Assembly (NCBI RefSeq): GCF_005771495.1
Contig: NZ_VAUW01000027.1
Coordinates: forward strand, 1-59,657
DNA: 59,657 bases
Source: Maribacter sp. ACAM166
GTDB taxonomy: Bacteria > Bacteroidota > Bacteroidia > Flavobacteriales > Flavobacteriaceae
Direction of reading: 5' to 3'
The stretch's first letter is position 1, and every line of letters begins with the position of its first letter. The position numbers and the translations under genes were made by a program. Positions 48,267 to 58,438 of this stretch are shown piece by piece. The notes beneath the pieces are model-generated. The model saw only the letters and a program-made list of their open reading frames with translations, had not been told where the DNA came from and did not search any database.

Positions 48267-49669
48267 ATGCGTTCTTGGATAATATTCTTTTTTGCAATTA
48301 TATTCAGTGCCTGTAATACTACTCCCCAAAAATAAATTATCAGCGGAACCTTAGTGGTGTCCGAAAATCGTGAAAAGTCTGATTCTCGTTTACTGAAACT
48401 TGTCTACAAAGTTTTAAAAGCGAAAAACATTGATTCAAAAAAAGACCCTATTGTCTATTCGCAAGGTGGCCCAAGTGCACCAACTTTGACAATGGAAAAT
48501 TTCTGGAAAAATTATCAATTACGAAATGAGCGAGACATTATATTGATGGACCAACGCGGAACAGGTCTTTCTGAAGCTAACTGTATCGAATCTGGTGAAG
48601 CTGCAATAGCAATTTTAAGGCAAAATTATACCAAGGTAGAGGAATTTAAAGCTCTAAATGACCTTTTAGATGAATGCAAAGAATCTATAAAACATGATGA
48701 AGTTGACCTTTCCGGGTACAACAGTAAGGAAATTGCCGCCGATTTTGAAGATTTACGCAAAGAGTTAGGCTATAAAAAATGGAATCTTTTTGGCGGTTCT
48801 TACGGCTAAAAGTTAGGATTCACAATAATGCGTGATTTTCCAAAAAGCGTAAGAAGTGCTGTGCTTCTTTCCGTTTTAGCACCAGAATCAAATTTATTAT
48901 CTGACTTCAGTCAAAATTTCGAAAGTTCACTTTTTAAAATTTGTAAACGTTGCGAAAACGATGAAGATTGTAATAACAGATTTCCAAATTTAAAAGAGCG
49001 ATTATTAAACGTCTTGAATAAATTACAAACCGAGCCTTTGCGATTTGATTTTGAAGGTGAGGAATTTATTTTAAACCAAAGAGATGCTCTTCTAGTACTA
49101 AAACAATCACTCTACGACCGCAATTCAATTGCAAGTATTCCATTGATTATCGAAGCCTAAGAAAATAAAGACAACGAACCATTAATTAACGAATTAAACA
49201 AAATAACGCAGCTTTACAGACTTATAAATTTACCAATGAGTTTTTCGGTATTGACCTATGAAGAACTTCCTTTTACTGACATTACAGCCGCTTTTAATTC
49301 TTTACTATAACATTCAGAACTTGGAGAAGAATCTGCCTCCTTTGATTTGGCACATTAGCCAATTGGCATTCTTACAGAGCTTCTGAAATTGAAAATCAAC
49401 CTGTAATTTCAAATATCCCAACGTTAATGGCGAGTGATGGTTTGGACCCTGTAAGACCTGTTCGTTACGCCATTGAGGCTCTGAAACATTTAGAAAATGG
49501 TTATGGCATCATCTTTCAAGATGATAGCCACGCCCTATTTAATTCATGCTTTTTTCAAATCACAGAAGAATTTTACAACGACCCTTCTCAGAAACCCAAT
49601 ACGGATTGCAGTTCTATAAGAAAGCCAATTGAATGGAATTTATCAGTCTCGAGTCAACGAAAAATCTGA
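48267..49669 (+). pseudogene. Alpha/beta hydrolase (TAP-type peptidase) pseudogene
   Basis: One protein is spread across several broken pieces. From ATG 48267 the frame meets TAA at codons 23, 181, 298 and 348 (48333, 48807, 49158, 49308), then needs a frameshift near 49330-49360 to reach the C-terminal piece 49427-49669. Pieces match a lipoprotein-type alpha/beta hydrolase with a TAP-like C-terminal domain: YSQGGPSAPT and MDQRGTGLSEANC early, nucleophile elbow GGSYG right before one stop, then DGLDPVRPVRYA and SHALFNSCFF with the acid and histidine. Upstream of piece one is a signal-like start with lipobox Cys. It is clearly decayed and sits between gpsA and glpD. Confidence 0.85.
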
Positions 49670-51310
49670 ATGCTCCTTTAAATCAGCTTCTAAAGTCTTT
49701 TTCCAATCTTCTACTGTTTTATCAGGCACCCCGAATCTATTTTGACATTCTTTAAGAATAGGATTCATAAGCCTTCTAATGCTATCAATATCAAAATACA
49801 GCCTACCTGTACGTCTAATAAAGAAATCCATCGGATTTTGCACCATTTCATAATCAATTCCAAAGGTAAGTTCAGCTTTTGCTAAGCGAACATATTTATC
49901 CTTCTCAACAAGCTTTAAGTAATTATCTAAAATAACCTCTGTTTGCTTACCATAATTGGTTACCAAAAACCAAGCGTCATGTTCAGTAAATCCATCATCC
50001 TTTATTCGATTATAAATTTCAGTAATGTATTTTTTTACATGCTTGAACTTTCTAAAATCTTCATTACCGCAAAGAAATATTTTTTCGGTAAAACAATCCT
50101 TAAGTTCAGTCTCGTACTCCTCCTCCATTCTTTTGGCAATACGATCAACAACTCGTTCGGCCATTTTACGGTAGCCTGTTAATTTACCCCCAGCAATACT
50201 TATCAAACCCGTATCAGAAACGAAAATTTCATCCTTTCTCGATAGTTCAGAGGTAGATTTACCTTCTTCATGTATCAATGGGCGCAGCCCTGCCCAAGAT
50301 GAAACAATATCGCCCAGTTCTAAATCGATACTAGGGAACATGTTATTTACTGCAGAAATCAAATAGATAGCATCTGCTATATTTGTTGTAACATTATCCT
50401 TACTGTCATTATAATTTGTGTCTGTAGTACCTACATAGGTGATTTTACCTCTCGGAATAGCAAACATCATTCGACCATCTGGTATATCAAAATAAACGGA
50501 TTGTTTGACCGGTAATTTCTCATATGGGAAAACCAAATGCACCCCTTTGGTAAGGTGAAGTTGTTTTCCTTTTTTCGAATTATTCAAACTCCTTAATTCA
50601 TCAACCCATGGGCCGGCCGCACTTATTACGTATTTTGATTTTATGGTAAATTCCTTACCAGTAATCTCATCTGTTGCCTTAACCCCTGCTACTTTTTCAT
50701 TTACGTACAAAAACTCGTTCACCTTTGCATAATTCAACGCTTTCGCTCCAAAAAGCAAACTGGTTTTTATAGTTTCTACTGTAAGACGCGCATCATCCGT
50801 TCTATATTCAGCATAGTACCCCGCACCGTTAAGAATCTTCTTTGGCAACAAAGGCTCCAATTTCATGGCTTCCTTCTTTTTTAACATTTTTCGTTTGTCA
50901 TCTCCCGAAACTTGCGCTAGAATATCGTAAACTTTAAGACCTATTGAAGTGAGCCATTTGCCATAAGAACCATTTTCAATTAAGGGTAGTAACATTTTTT
51001 CAGGCAATACTAAATGAGGCGCCAATTTATGTACAATTGCACGTTCAGAACCTACCTCCTTTACCAACCAAAAATCAAATTGTTTTAAATAACGAAGTCC
51101 TCCATGTATTAACTTAGTTGACTTACTGCTTGTACCCGAGGCGAAATCACCTTTCTCTAGCAAAGCAACCTTAAGCCCACGTGAAGCAGCATCTAAAGCA
51201 ATACCCCCACCTGTTATGCCTCCGCCAATAACGACTAAGTCAAAATCTTCTCCTTCTATAGTATCAATCGTCTTTTGACGTTCTAAATTGGTAAATTTTA
51301 TGTTTTTCAT
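49643..51310 (-). CDS. glpD: Glycerol-3-phosphate dehydrogenase, FAD-dependent (oxidase type)
   Basis: A 555-residue flavoprotein that oxidises sn-glycerol-3-phosphate to dihydroxyacetone phosphate, passing electrons to quinone. FAD motif VVIGGGITGGGIALDA (27-42), the SSKSTKLIHGGLRYLKQFDF segment, GTTDTNYND and SIAGGKLTGYRKMAERV are all present, with a C-terminal DAO_C helical domain (about 400-540). The end overlaps the hydrolase pseudogene's final codons by 27 bases on the other strand. It is 178 bases from glpK on the same strand, so the pair likely works in glycerol catabolism. Confidence 0.95.
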   Translation of the reverse strand: MKNIKFTNLERQKTIDTIEGEDFDLVVIGGGITGGGIALDAASRGLKVALLEKGDFASGTSSKSTKLIHGGLRYLKQFDFWLVKEVGSERAIVHKLAPHLVLPEKMLLPLIENGSYGKWLTSIGLKVYDILAQVSGDDKRKMLKKKEAMKLEPLLPKKILNGAGYYAEYRTDDARLTVETIKTSLLFGAKALNYAKVNEFLYVNEKVAGVKATDEITGKEFTIKSKYVISAAGPWVDELRSLNNSKKGKQLHLTKGVHLVFPYEKLPVKQSVYFDIPDGRMMFAIPRGKITYVGTTDTNYNDSKDNVTTNIADAIYLISAVNNMFPSIDLELGDIVSSWAGLRPLIHEEGKSTSELSRKDEIFVSDTGLISIAGGKLTGYRKMAERVVDRIAKRMEEEYETELKDCFTEKIFLCGNEDFRKFKHVKKYITEIYNRIKDDGFTEHDAWFLVTNYGKQTEVILDNYLKLVEKDKYVRLAKAELTFGIDYEMVQNPMDFFIRRTGRLYFDIDSIRRLMNPILKECQNRFGVPDKTVEDWKKTLEADLKEHSDFSLTRD

Positions 51311-51488
51311 CAGTAGATGTTTATTTAATTTTTAATGGTGAAATCTGACTCACTAATTAAAATTTCGCATGATATCACAATTAGGCTGAATTCATTTCAC
51401 ACCTAATCCCAATATCAAAGATATGGGTAGTATTGCTCTAAAATATGCTTGATTGAATTATATAATTGTAAAATAAAATCTCTAAGAA

Positions 51489-52976
51489 TCAATCTTCTTC
51501 CCAACCTTTACAGCGCTCAACGGCTTTTTGCCATTTTTTATATAAACGTTTCCTTTTTACCCGATCAAAAGTGGGTTTAAAAATACGGTTCATTGGTCGG
51601 CTCTCATCAATATCAGATTGCTTCCATAAACCTACTTGAATACCCGCTAAATAGGCTGCACCCATAGCAGTCGATTCTATGATCTCAGGTCGGTGAACTT
51701 CCGAATCTAAAATATCTGCTTGAAATTGCATCAAATGATTATTGGCACACGCTCCACCATCTACTCTCAGGTTCTTCAATTGAATACCCGAATCATCTTC
51801 CATTGCCTTTAATATATCCTTAGTTTGATAAGCGAGCGATTCTAACGTTGCCTTTGCAATATGAGCCTTGCCTGTGTCACGGGTCAAACCAAAAATAGCC
51901 CCTCTTGCGTACATGTCCCAATAGGGAGCTCCAAGTCCTGCAAATGCAGGAACTACATACACAGAATTTTCACCTTCTATAGAATTAGCCAGTTCTTCTG
52001 TTTCCTTGGCGTCCTTAATAATTTCAAGTCCATCTCTTAACCATTGTACTGCTGCACCTGCAATAAAAACACTACCTTCTAAAGCATAATTTACTTTTCC
52101 ATTTAAACCATATGCTATAGTAGTCAATAATCCGTTTTTAGAAAACTGAGGCTCTTCTCCAGTATTCATTAACATAAAGCAACCTGTGCCATAGGTATTC
52201 TTTGCCGAACCTTTCTTGAAACAACCTTGACCAAAAAGTGCCGCTTGTTGATCGCCCGCTATACCAGTAATCGGTATTTTCACACCATCGTATTCATAAT
52301 CTCCAAAATACGCCGCCGATGGTTTTACCTCTGGTAGCATACTTTTGGGTATGCTTAAGGCTTTCAGCATTTTGTCATCCCATTTTAAATTTACAATGTC
52401 ATACATCATAGTACGAGAAGCATTCGTGTAATCGGTAATGTGATTATGCTCTTTTGTCATATTCCAAACTAACCAAGTATCTATAGTTCCCATTAATAAA
52501 TCACCGGCTTCAGCTTTTTTCTTTGCTCCTTCAACATTATCTAATATCCATTTAACTTTAGTTCCAGAAAAATATGAGTCTATAACAAGTCCTGTAGTTT
52601 TTTTAACATGCTCGGTTAGTCCGATTTTTTTGAGATGCTCACAAATATCAGCTGTCCGCTTATCTTGCCAAACAATAGCATTATAAATCGGCTCTCCAGT
52701 ATTCTTATCCCATACCACCGTAGTTTCTCTTTGGTTGGTAATCCCAATAGCAAGTATTTCTGATGGTTCAACTTTTTCTTGCTTCAAGAGTTCTTGTAAA
52801 ACTTCCATCTGTGAGGATACTATTTCTTTTGGGTCGTGTTCAACCCATCCAGATTTAGGGAAAATCTGTTTGAATTCCTTTTGAACCATCCCTTGTATAG
52901 CACCTTCATGATTTACTAATAAAGCTCTTGAGCTTGTAGTACCTTGATCTAATGATATTATAAATTGCCTTGACAT
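51489..52976 (-). CDS. glpK: Glycerol kinase
   Basis: A 495-residue FGGY-family kinase that phosphorylates glycerol with ATP. Phosphate-binding motif [13 protein letters not shown] (8-20), [17 protein letters not shown]-site [12 protein letters not shown] and the signature [18 protein letters not shown] are visible. It is full length. glpD is downstream on the same strand. No glpF (aquaglyceroporin) gene lies in this cluster; uptake would use another gene or diffusion. Confidence 0.96.
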   Translation of the reverse strand: MSRQFIISLDQGTTSSRALLVNHEGAIQGMVQKEFKQIFPKSGWVEHDPKEIVSSQMEVLQELLKQEKVEPSEILAIGITNQRETTVVWDKNTGEPIYNAIVWQDKRTADICEHLKKIGLTEHVKKTTGLVIDSYFSGTKVKWILDNVEGAKKKAEAGDLLMGTIDTWLVWNMTKEHNHITDYTNASRTMMYDIVNLKWDDKMLKALSIPKSMLPEVKPSAAYFGDYEYDGVKIPITGIAGDQQAALFGQGCFKKGSAKNTYGTGCFMLMNTGEEPQFSKNGLLTTIAYGLNGKVNYALEGSVFIAGAAVQWLRDGLEIIKDAKETEELANSIEGENSVYVVPAFAGLGAPYWDMYARGAIFGLTRDTGKAHIAKATLESLAYQTKDILKAMEDDSGIQLKNLRVDGGACANNHLMQFQADILDSEVHRPEIIESTAMGAAYLAGIQVGLWKQSDIDESRPMNRIFKPTFDRVKRKRLYKKWQKAVERCKGWEED

Positions 52977-53140
52977 TTGTGTATGTTATTTTCTTAAATA
53001 TAGCTGATTTAACAACTAATTCAAAAAAGGGACTAATGAAGACTTCCTGAAAAACATTTTATGTGACCAAAGCACTATTGAAGATTGTACTCTAGTCTCT
53101 TTTGATGCGATTATTATGGGTGAATATGACTTGACAATGT

Positions 53141-53497
53141 TTATTTAATGAATTCTTTTTCTAAAAAATAATTGACAATTGCTTCTTTCATAAGCACCGT
53201 TTGTTCACCCGCCTTTAACGGGGGTAATTCCTCATTTATAGTGTAATGTGGCCATCCATCCTCATCAAAAAAACTAAACTCATAAAATCCGTAAGGCTCC
53301 AAGAGACGACAAATAGCAATATGCATTAAATCTAGTTTATCATCTTTCTTATATTTTCTATGGTATTGTCCTAATTCTTGAACACCTACCAAATATATAA
53401 TTGCATCCAATTCTAATGGATCACCATCAGAAAATTTTATTGATAGCGTTTCCACCAAAAAATTCCATCGCTCTTTTAACTGTATATCCCTAGCCAT
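53141..53497 (-). CDS. Conserved hypothetical protein
   Basis: A 118-residue soluble protein without signal or membrane helix. It is mostly mixed alpha/beta with W/D/E-rich segments (LKERWNFLVETLSIKFSDGD, FDEDGWPHYTINEELP). It resembles short uncharacterised proteins of Flavobacteriia that lie near cvpA. It is divergent from cvpA with 82 bases between starts. No function can be given. Confidence 0.65.
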   Translation of the reverse strand: MARDIQLKERWNFLVETLSIKFSDGDPLELDAIIYLVGVQELGQYHRKYKKDDKLDLMHIAICRLLEPYGFYEFSFFDEDGWPHYTINEELPPLKAGEQTVLMKEAIVNYFLEKEFIK

Positions 53498-53579
53498 AAT
53501 AATTCTGTCCTTCAGTACTATTGTTTAGACCTTTCAAAGGTACAAATCAAAGTTCTATATTTGCGAAAACACTTTACGA

Positions 53580-54104
53580 ATGGGGCTTTTAGATATAATT
53601 ATTGGAATTCCTTTGGTTTGGGGCTTATGGAAAGGCCTTAAAAATGGCCTTTTTATGGAAATAGCCTCTATCGTTGCATTAATTGCTGGTATTTATGGAG
53701 CAATTCACTTTTCATATGTAACGGGCGATTATTTATCAGAACATCTAGAATGGAATGAACGCAATATGAGCATCATCGCCTTCATTATTACATTTATATT
53801 TATTATTATCAGTGTACACTTAGTAGGTAAATTACTAACCAAAGTTGCCAATTTTGCTATGCTCGGACTTTTAAACAAAATTGCCGGTGCCCTATTCGGT
53901 ACTTTAAAAGTAGCAATCTTATTAGGTGCTGCTTTCATATTTTTTGACCGTATGGACAACACATTTAACCTGATGGATGAGAATACCAAAAAAGAATCTA
54001 TATTATATAAACCCATAAAAGATATAGGCGCATTGATTTTTTATAAGGTGCTGGAGAACGAAGCATTGTCAAAGGAATTTCCTCAAGATTCTATTTCCAT
54101 TTAG
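53580..54104 (+). CDS. CvpA family membrane protein
   Basis: A 174-residue inner-membrane protein with four predicted helices (about 5-22, 25-45, 62-85, 98-118) and the CvpA start GLLDIIIGIPLVWGLWKGLK. CvpA is linked to colicin V production and purine metabolism in E. coli and to envelope homeostasis elsewhere. A TATATTTG -7-like box lies at 53556-53563, 16 bases before the start. Confidence 0.85.
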   Translation: MGLLDIIIGIPLVWGLWKGLKNGLFMEIASIVALIAGIYGAIHFSYVTGDYLSEHLEWNERNMSIIAFIITFIFIIISVHLVGKLLTKVANFAMLGLLNKIAGALFGTLKVAILLGAAFIFFDRMDNTFNLMDENTKKESILYKPIKDIGALIFYKVLENEALSKEFPQDSISI

Positions 54105-54198
54105 CAATCATTTAAAGCGCTTATTCCTAGATTTTAAACACTTCATCGAATAAAATTTATAGTTTCCCTGCTGAATTCATTTTTTGTATACTATTACG

Positions 54199-54220
54199 CT
54201 ATCGATACCCCCTATCGATA
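54199..54220. promoter_or_regulatory. Tandem CTATCGATA repeat upstream of the first CAP gene
   Basis: Two copies of CTATCGATA (54199-54207 and 54212-54220) are separated by CCCC, 13 bp start to start. Each contains the palindrome TATCGATA. They lie 74-95 bases before the CAP-domain gene start. An operator role is inferred. Confidence 0.4.
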
Positions 54221-54293
54221 GAGAACTTAGAACATTCTCATCTTACTTACCTACTGCGCTACGCCAAAAGGCTATATTACAAAATGACACTAT

Positions 54294-54773
54294 ATGAAAA
54301 CGAAATTGCATTATGCGGTCTCTGTCCTATTTGTAGTATTTTTTGGTTCTTGCACAAGTGATCCTATTGAGGGTATGCCTGTTATAGAAGCAGAAAATGC
54401 AATTACAATTGAACAAGACCTACTGGAAATTGTAAATGAGCACAGGTTAGCTTTAAACACTATCCCACTTAAATTTAGCAATGTTGCCTACAAATATGCC
54501 AACATTCACACCGACTACATGATTGCTAAAGGTAGTATTAGCCATGACAATTTTAGCTCGAGAGCATCTAACATCAATTCTGAAGTTACCGTTGATATGG
54601 TTGCAGAAAATGTAGCTAAAGATTATCAAACAGCGGTTGAAGCTTTTCAATCTTGGTATACCAGCAGCAGCCACAAGAAAACTATGGAAGGGGATTTTAC
54701 CCACACGGGTATCAGTGTTAAAACAGATAATTTAGGTAATTACTATTTCACCCAACTTTTTTACAAGCAATAG
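54294..54773 (+). CDS. CAP-domain (SCP-like) lipoprotein
   Basis: A 159-residue lipoprotein (lipobox ending at Cys20) with one CAP/SCP domain (about 42-158). The four conserved blocks are visible: LEIVNEHRLAL, HTDYMIAKGSISHDNF (first His and acidic residue), VDMVAENVAKDY, and the final THTGISVKTDNLGNYYFTQLF. Bacterial CAP proteins are secreted and mostly of unknown role, with some linked to sterol or lipid binding or to peptidoglycan. A second copy follows at 55059. A tandem repeat lies upstream. Confidence 0.88.
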   Translation: MKTKLHYAVSVLFVVFFGSCTSDPIEGMPVIEAENAITIEQDLLEIVNEHRLALNTIPLKFSNVAYKYANIHTDYMIAKGSISHDNFSSRASNINSEVTVDMVAENVAKDYQTAVEAFQSWYTSSSHKKTMEGDFTHTGISVKTDNLGNYYFTQLFYKQ

Positions 54774-55058
54774 ACAAAATTAGGCTAAAAGCATATTTTT
54801 CCGTTTAAAAACAACATCAAGAGGGTTCTGTTTTAACTACTCTAGGTTACTCTGATTTGTGTAGATAATTAAGTGGGAAAAATCACACGAATTACACTTT
54901 TTCACGATGAAATGAACTATGTACTTAATCGATAGGTATCCGTTCTGCCTTATTTGGCAGCTTAACGATTTTTTCATTACCGCTATGGAGATTATTCTTT
55001 CAGAAATCAACCTTGAGTCTACATTTGAAACATAATTCATAATAAAATGTTTCCCAAC

Positions 55059-55565
55059 ATGAAATTAGCCTTCCCCTATTTAGCATTGAGTGTAGTTTTA
55101 TTATCCTCTTGTTCCAAATACGAAAACTTTGCAGGTTACCAAGATAATACTGATGACTTATCAGCTAAAGTAACTTTAGTTTCTTCTGATATACATAATA
55201 CTTTAGAAGCTGAACTTTTTGACATGATTAATAACTTTAGAGCTAGTATCGGTTTAAATGAAATGGTTTTTGAAAGTACTACATATTATTATGCAGGTAT
55301 TCATACAGACTATATGATTGAAAAAGGAAACACTAGCCACGATAAATTTAGTGAACGTGCAGAAAATATTTCAAAAAGAACAGAGGCTGTATTTGTAGCA
55401 GAAAATGTGGCAAGAAATTACGATACTCTTGAAGACGCTTTCGAAGCTTGGTTGGATAGCCCAGGACATAGAAAAAATATTGAAGGTGATTATAATTATT
55501 CTGCAATAAGCATTAGACCAAACAGCAATGGAGACCTTTACTTTACTCAGCTATTTTTTAGATAG
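55059..55565 (+). CDS. CAP-domain (SCP-like) lipoprotein, second copy
   Basis: A 168-residue lipoprotein when started at the ATG at 55059 (lipobox ending at Cys18); four in-frame codons precede it. One CAP domain shares the block order of the first copy: LFDMINNFRASIGL, HTDYMIEKGNTSHDKF, VAENVARNYDTL, AWLDSPGHRKNIEGDYNY. The SPGH form here is the canonical one, where the first copy has SSSH. The two probably arose by tandem duplication and diverged. It ends in a strong terminator. Confidence 0.88.
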   Translation: MKLAFPYLALSVVLLSSCSKYENFAGYQDNTDDLSAKVTLVSSDIHNTLEAELFDMINNFRASIGLNEMVFESTTYYYAGIHTDYMIEKGNTSHDKFSERAENISKRTEAVFVAENVARNYDTLEDAFEAWLDSPGHRKNIEGDYNYSAISIRPNSNGDLYFTQLFFR

Positions 55566-55586
55566 TCAATTCTAATAATTTTACAA

Positions 55587-55617
55587 AAAAAAGCCTTTGT
55601 AATTCAAAGGCTTTTTT
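55587..55617 (+). terminator. Rho-independent terminator of the CAP genes
   Basis: A 13-bp stem (AAAAAAGCCTTTG paired with CAAAGGCTTTTTT) with a 5-base loop lies 22 bases after the second CAP gene. Confidence 0.9.
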
Positions 55618-55676
55618 ATGCTTTAGTTTTAGGTAAGGGTAAACAGTTTTTTTAACTTTCACTTAAAATTGAACAG

Positions 55677-56219
55677 ATGAGTATTAAAGCACCATTTAAT
55701 CTTACCCAATGGATAGAAGAAAATAGGGGAATGCTTAAGCCCCCTGTTGGCAATAAGAATCTATATAAAGATGCAGGCGACTACATTGTAATGATTGTAG
55801 CAGGACCTAATGCTAGAAAAGACTATCACTATAATGAAACGGAAGAACTATTTTATCAGTTAGAAGGTACTATAGAAGTTCATATTCAAGAAAACGGTCG
55901 TAAGAAAACGATGCAATTAGGGCCTGGAGATATGTATCTACACCCTGCTAAAGTACCACATTCACCTGTACGAAAAGAAGGCTCTATTGGCTTGGTTATT
56001 GAGCGCAAAAGAGCACATATGAACGTTGACGATGGGCTATTATGGTTTTGTGACAATTGTAACCACAAATTATACGAAGCTTATTTTACCCTCAATGATA
56101 TTGAAAAAGATTTCTTATCACATTTCAAGCACTTTTATAGTTCCAAAGAATTAAGAACCTGTGAAAACTGCGGTACTGTAATGCCCGTAGACGAACGTTT
56201 TATTGCGAAAGAAGCATGA
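55677..56219 (+). CDS. nbaC: 3-hydroxyanthranilate 3,4-dioxygenase
   Basis: A 180-residue cytosolic iron dioxygenase that opens the ring of 3-hydroxyanthranilate in the kynurenine/quinolinate route. Cupin metal ligands are His51, Glu57 and His95 (HYNETEELFYQLEG and HPAKVPHSPV). The C-terminal rubredoxin-like iron site is complete: CDNC (Cys125, Cys128) and CENC (Cys162, Cys165), typical of the bacterial enzymes. The stop overlaps the DUF1304 start by 4 bases. Confidence 0.95.
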   Translation: MSIKAPFNLTQWIEENRGMLKPPVGNKNLYKDAGDYIVMIVAGPNARKDYHYNETEELFYQLEGTIEVHIQENGRKKTMQLGPGDMYLHPAKVPHSPVRKEGSIGLVIERKRAHMNVDDGLLWFCDNCNHKLYEAYFTLNDIEKDFLSHFKHFYSSKELRTCENCGTVMPVDERFIAKEA

Positions 56220-56590
56220 TACTTATTGCAAAAACAATTACGGCACTGGTTGCACTAATGCACATTTATTTCCTCTACTTGGAAATGTTTGCATGGACAA
56301 CTAAAGGAAGAAAAGTATTTATACATTTCCCTCAAGACCTATTTGAACCTACAAAACAAATGGCTGCTAACCAAGGTTTGTATAACGGTTTTTTGGCAGC
56401 AGGACTCATTTGGTCCTTTTTTATTAGCACCCCAGTATGGTCAGCTAATATTGCCCTGTTCTTTTTAGGATGTGTTGTAGTAGCTGGAATCTATGGTGGC
56501 TATTCAGTTTCAAAAAAAATATTCCTTATTCAAAGTGTTCCAGCTTTAATAGGATTCACGTTTTGGGCAATCATAAAATTTTCATTGTAA
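56216..56590 (+). CDS. DUF1304 membrane protein
   Basis: A 124-residue membrane protein with four predicted helices and the DUF1304 pattern ALMHIYFLYLEMFAWTT near the start and ANQGLYNGFLAAGLIWSF in the middle. The function is unknown. It is translationally coupled to the 3-hydroxyanthranilate dioxygenase gene and followed by the ALDH7 gene 76 bases later. No direct link with aromatic catabolism is established. Confidence 0.88.
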   Translation: MILIAKTITALVALMHIYFLYLEMFAWTTKGRKVFIHFPQDLFEPTKQMAANQGLYNGFLAAGLIWSFFISTPVWSANIALFFLGCVVVAGIYGGYSVSKKIFLIQSVPALIGFTFWAIIKFSL

Positions 56591-56666
56591 GACATTGGCA
56601 TGTCCAATGCATAATATTCTTTGTATTTTCGTAAAATCTAACATTAATCGCTTAAAAAGTTATAAA

Positions 56667-58220
56667 ATGTCAAAAATAGCCACAGAATTTGGAATACATG
56701 ATGCCTTAAAAGCATTAGGAATCAACGATATTAATGATGGTACATCTACTGGTTCCAATAATTTTGCATCAGGAGACATCATTTCATCATTTTCCCCAGT
56801 AGATGGATCTTTAATCGCTAAGGTGAAGACGACTTCACAAGCAGATTATGAAAAAGTAATGACTACTGCAACAGCTGCATTTAAGGAGTGGAGAACCAAA
56901 CCTGCACCCCTACGTGGAGAAATCGTTAGACAATTTGGAGATAAGCTAAGAGAACTTAAAGAACCATTAGGAAAATTGGTTTCCTATGAGATGGGAAAAA
57001 GTTATCAAGAAGGTTTAGGAGAAGTTCAAGAAATGATAGATATCTGTGATTTTGCAGTGGGCCTATCGAGACAATTACACGGCTTGACCATGCATTCCGA
57101 AAGACCTGGTCATAGAATGTACGAACAGTATCACTCCTTGGGAGTTGTCGGAATTATTTCAGCATTTAACTTTCCAGTAGCGGTTTGGGCTTGGAATACT
57201 GCATTAGCATGGATATGTGGAGATGTATGTGTTTGGAAACCTTCTGAAAAAACACCGTTATGCGGTATCGCTTGTCAAAATATAGCCGCGGCAGTTCTTA
57301 AGGCCAATAATCTACAAGAAGGTATTTCATGTCTAATAAATGGTGATCATACGGTTGGTGAATACATGACCAAAGACAATCGTATCCCATTGGTTTCTGC
57401 CACTGGTTCTATACGAATGGGTAAAATAGTTGCCCAAACTGTAGCAGCGAGACTGGGCAAATCATTATTGGAATTAGGAGGTAATAATGCCATCATCGTC
57501 ACACCAGATGCAGATTTAAAAATGACCGTAATAGGCGCCGTATTCGGTGCTGTAGGTACAGCTGGCCAACGTTGTACATCGACACGAAGATTAATTATTC
57601 ATGAGTCAATGTATGACAAGGTAAAAGATGCCATAGTTGCTGCATATAAGCAATTAAGAATTGGCAACCCATTAGATGAAAACAACCATGTCGGACCATT
57701 AATCGATACCGATGCCGTACTTCAGTATAAAAAAGCTTTGGAAAAAGTAATTTCCGAAGGTGGAAAACTAATTGTAGAAGGTGGTGTATTAGAAGGTGAA
57801 GGTTATGAGAGTGGATGTTATGTTCAACCTGCCATTGCAGAAGCTAAAAATGATTTTGAAATTGTACAGCATGAAACTTTCGCTCCTGTTCTTTATTTAT
57901 TAAAGTACTCTGGTGAACTCGAAAATGCTATTGCTATACAAAATGGCGTTGTTCAAGGATTATCTTCAGCCATTATGACAAATAACCTAAGAGAAGCTGA
58001 ACATTTTCTTTCTGCATGGGGCAGTGATTGTGGTATTTCAAATGTGAATATAGGCACATCTGGGGCTGAAATTGGAGGCGCATTTGGTGGCGAGAAAGAA
58101 ACCGGTGGCGGTAGAGAAAGTGGTTCTGATGCTTGGAAAGTATATATGAGAAGACAGACCAATACAATTAACTACACAACCGAACTACCTTTAGCCCAGG
58201 GTATTAAATTTGATTTGTAA
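56667..58220 (+). CDS. ALDH7-type aldehyde dehydrogenase (aminoadipate-semialdehyde type)
   Basis: A 517-residue NAD-dependent dehydrogenase when started at the ATG at 56667; the frame opens 24 codons earlier, without family match. It has the ALDH7/antiquitin signature segments: LELGGNNAIIVTPDADL with the general-base Glu, catalytic-Cys TAGQRCTSTRRL, and GGEKETGGGRESGSDAWK followed by VYMRRQTNT near the end. ALDH7 enzymes oxidise alpha-aminoadipate semialdehyde in lysine breakdown. A terminator follows. Confidence 0.92.
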   Translation: MSKIATEFGIHDALKALGINDINDGTSTGSNNFASGDIISSFSPVDGSLIAKVKTTSQADYEKVMTTATAAFKEWRTKPAPLRGEIVRQFGDKLRELKEPLGKLVSYEMGKSYQEGLGEVQEMIDICDFAVGLSRQLHGLTMHSERPGHRMYEQYHSLGVVGIISAFNFPVAVWAWNTALAWICGDVCVWKPSEKTPLCGIACQNIAAAVLKANNLQEGISCLINGDHTVGEYMTKDNRIPLVSATGSIRMGKIVAQTVAARLGKSLLELGGNNAIIVTPDADLKMTVIGAVFGAVGTAGQRCTSTRRLIIHESMYDKVKDAIVAAYKQLRIGNPLDENNHVGPLIDTDAVLQYKKALEKVISEGGKLIVEGGVLEGEGYESGCYVQPAIAEAKNDFEIVQHETFAPVLYLLKYSGELENAIAIQNGVVQGLSSAIMTNNLREAEHFLSAWGSDCGISNVNIGTSGAEIGGAFGGEKETGGGRESGSDAWKVYMRRQTNTINYTTELPLAQGIKFDL

Positions 58221-58318
58221 ATCAGCTTCTATTCTTTGTATATTTTAAATACGTATAATGGATTTTAATGAATGATTCTGAAAACGAATTAACTTTTAAT
58301 AGGGGTTTTAACTATAAG

Positions 58319-58354
58319 AAACATGCAATGGAAATATATTTCCACTGCATGTTT
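58319..58354 (+). terminator. Hairpin terminator after the ALDH7 gene
   Basis: Arms AAACATGCAATGGAAA and TTTCCACTGCATGTTT pair over 16 bp with one mismatch and a 4-base loop, followed by TCTTTATT. It lies about 100 bases after the ALDH7 stop. Confidence 0.7.
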
Positions 58355-58438
58355 TCTTTATTATAATAGAACAAGGCCTGTCAATAGCCAATCGCTACTT
58401 ATAGCTATATAAAATTGATCTCGTTCTATTAAGAATAT

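Noticed and set aside
34257..49669. Stop-codon reassignment or recoding as explanation for in-frame stops
   Set aside because: TAA, TAG and TGA all occur as interrupting stops, intact genes use TAA/TAG/TGA as ends, and frameshifts also occur, so decay fits better.
53000..53140. A 30-40 codon open stretch after glpK on the plus strand
   Set aside because: There is no upstream start, the stretch begins after a stop, and it resembles no family.
54837..55040. A 67-codon minus-strand frame between the two CAP genes
   Set aside because: No family resemblance and no signal or membrane plan; likely chance.
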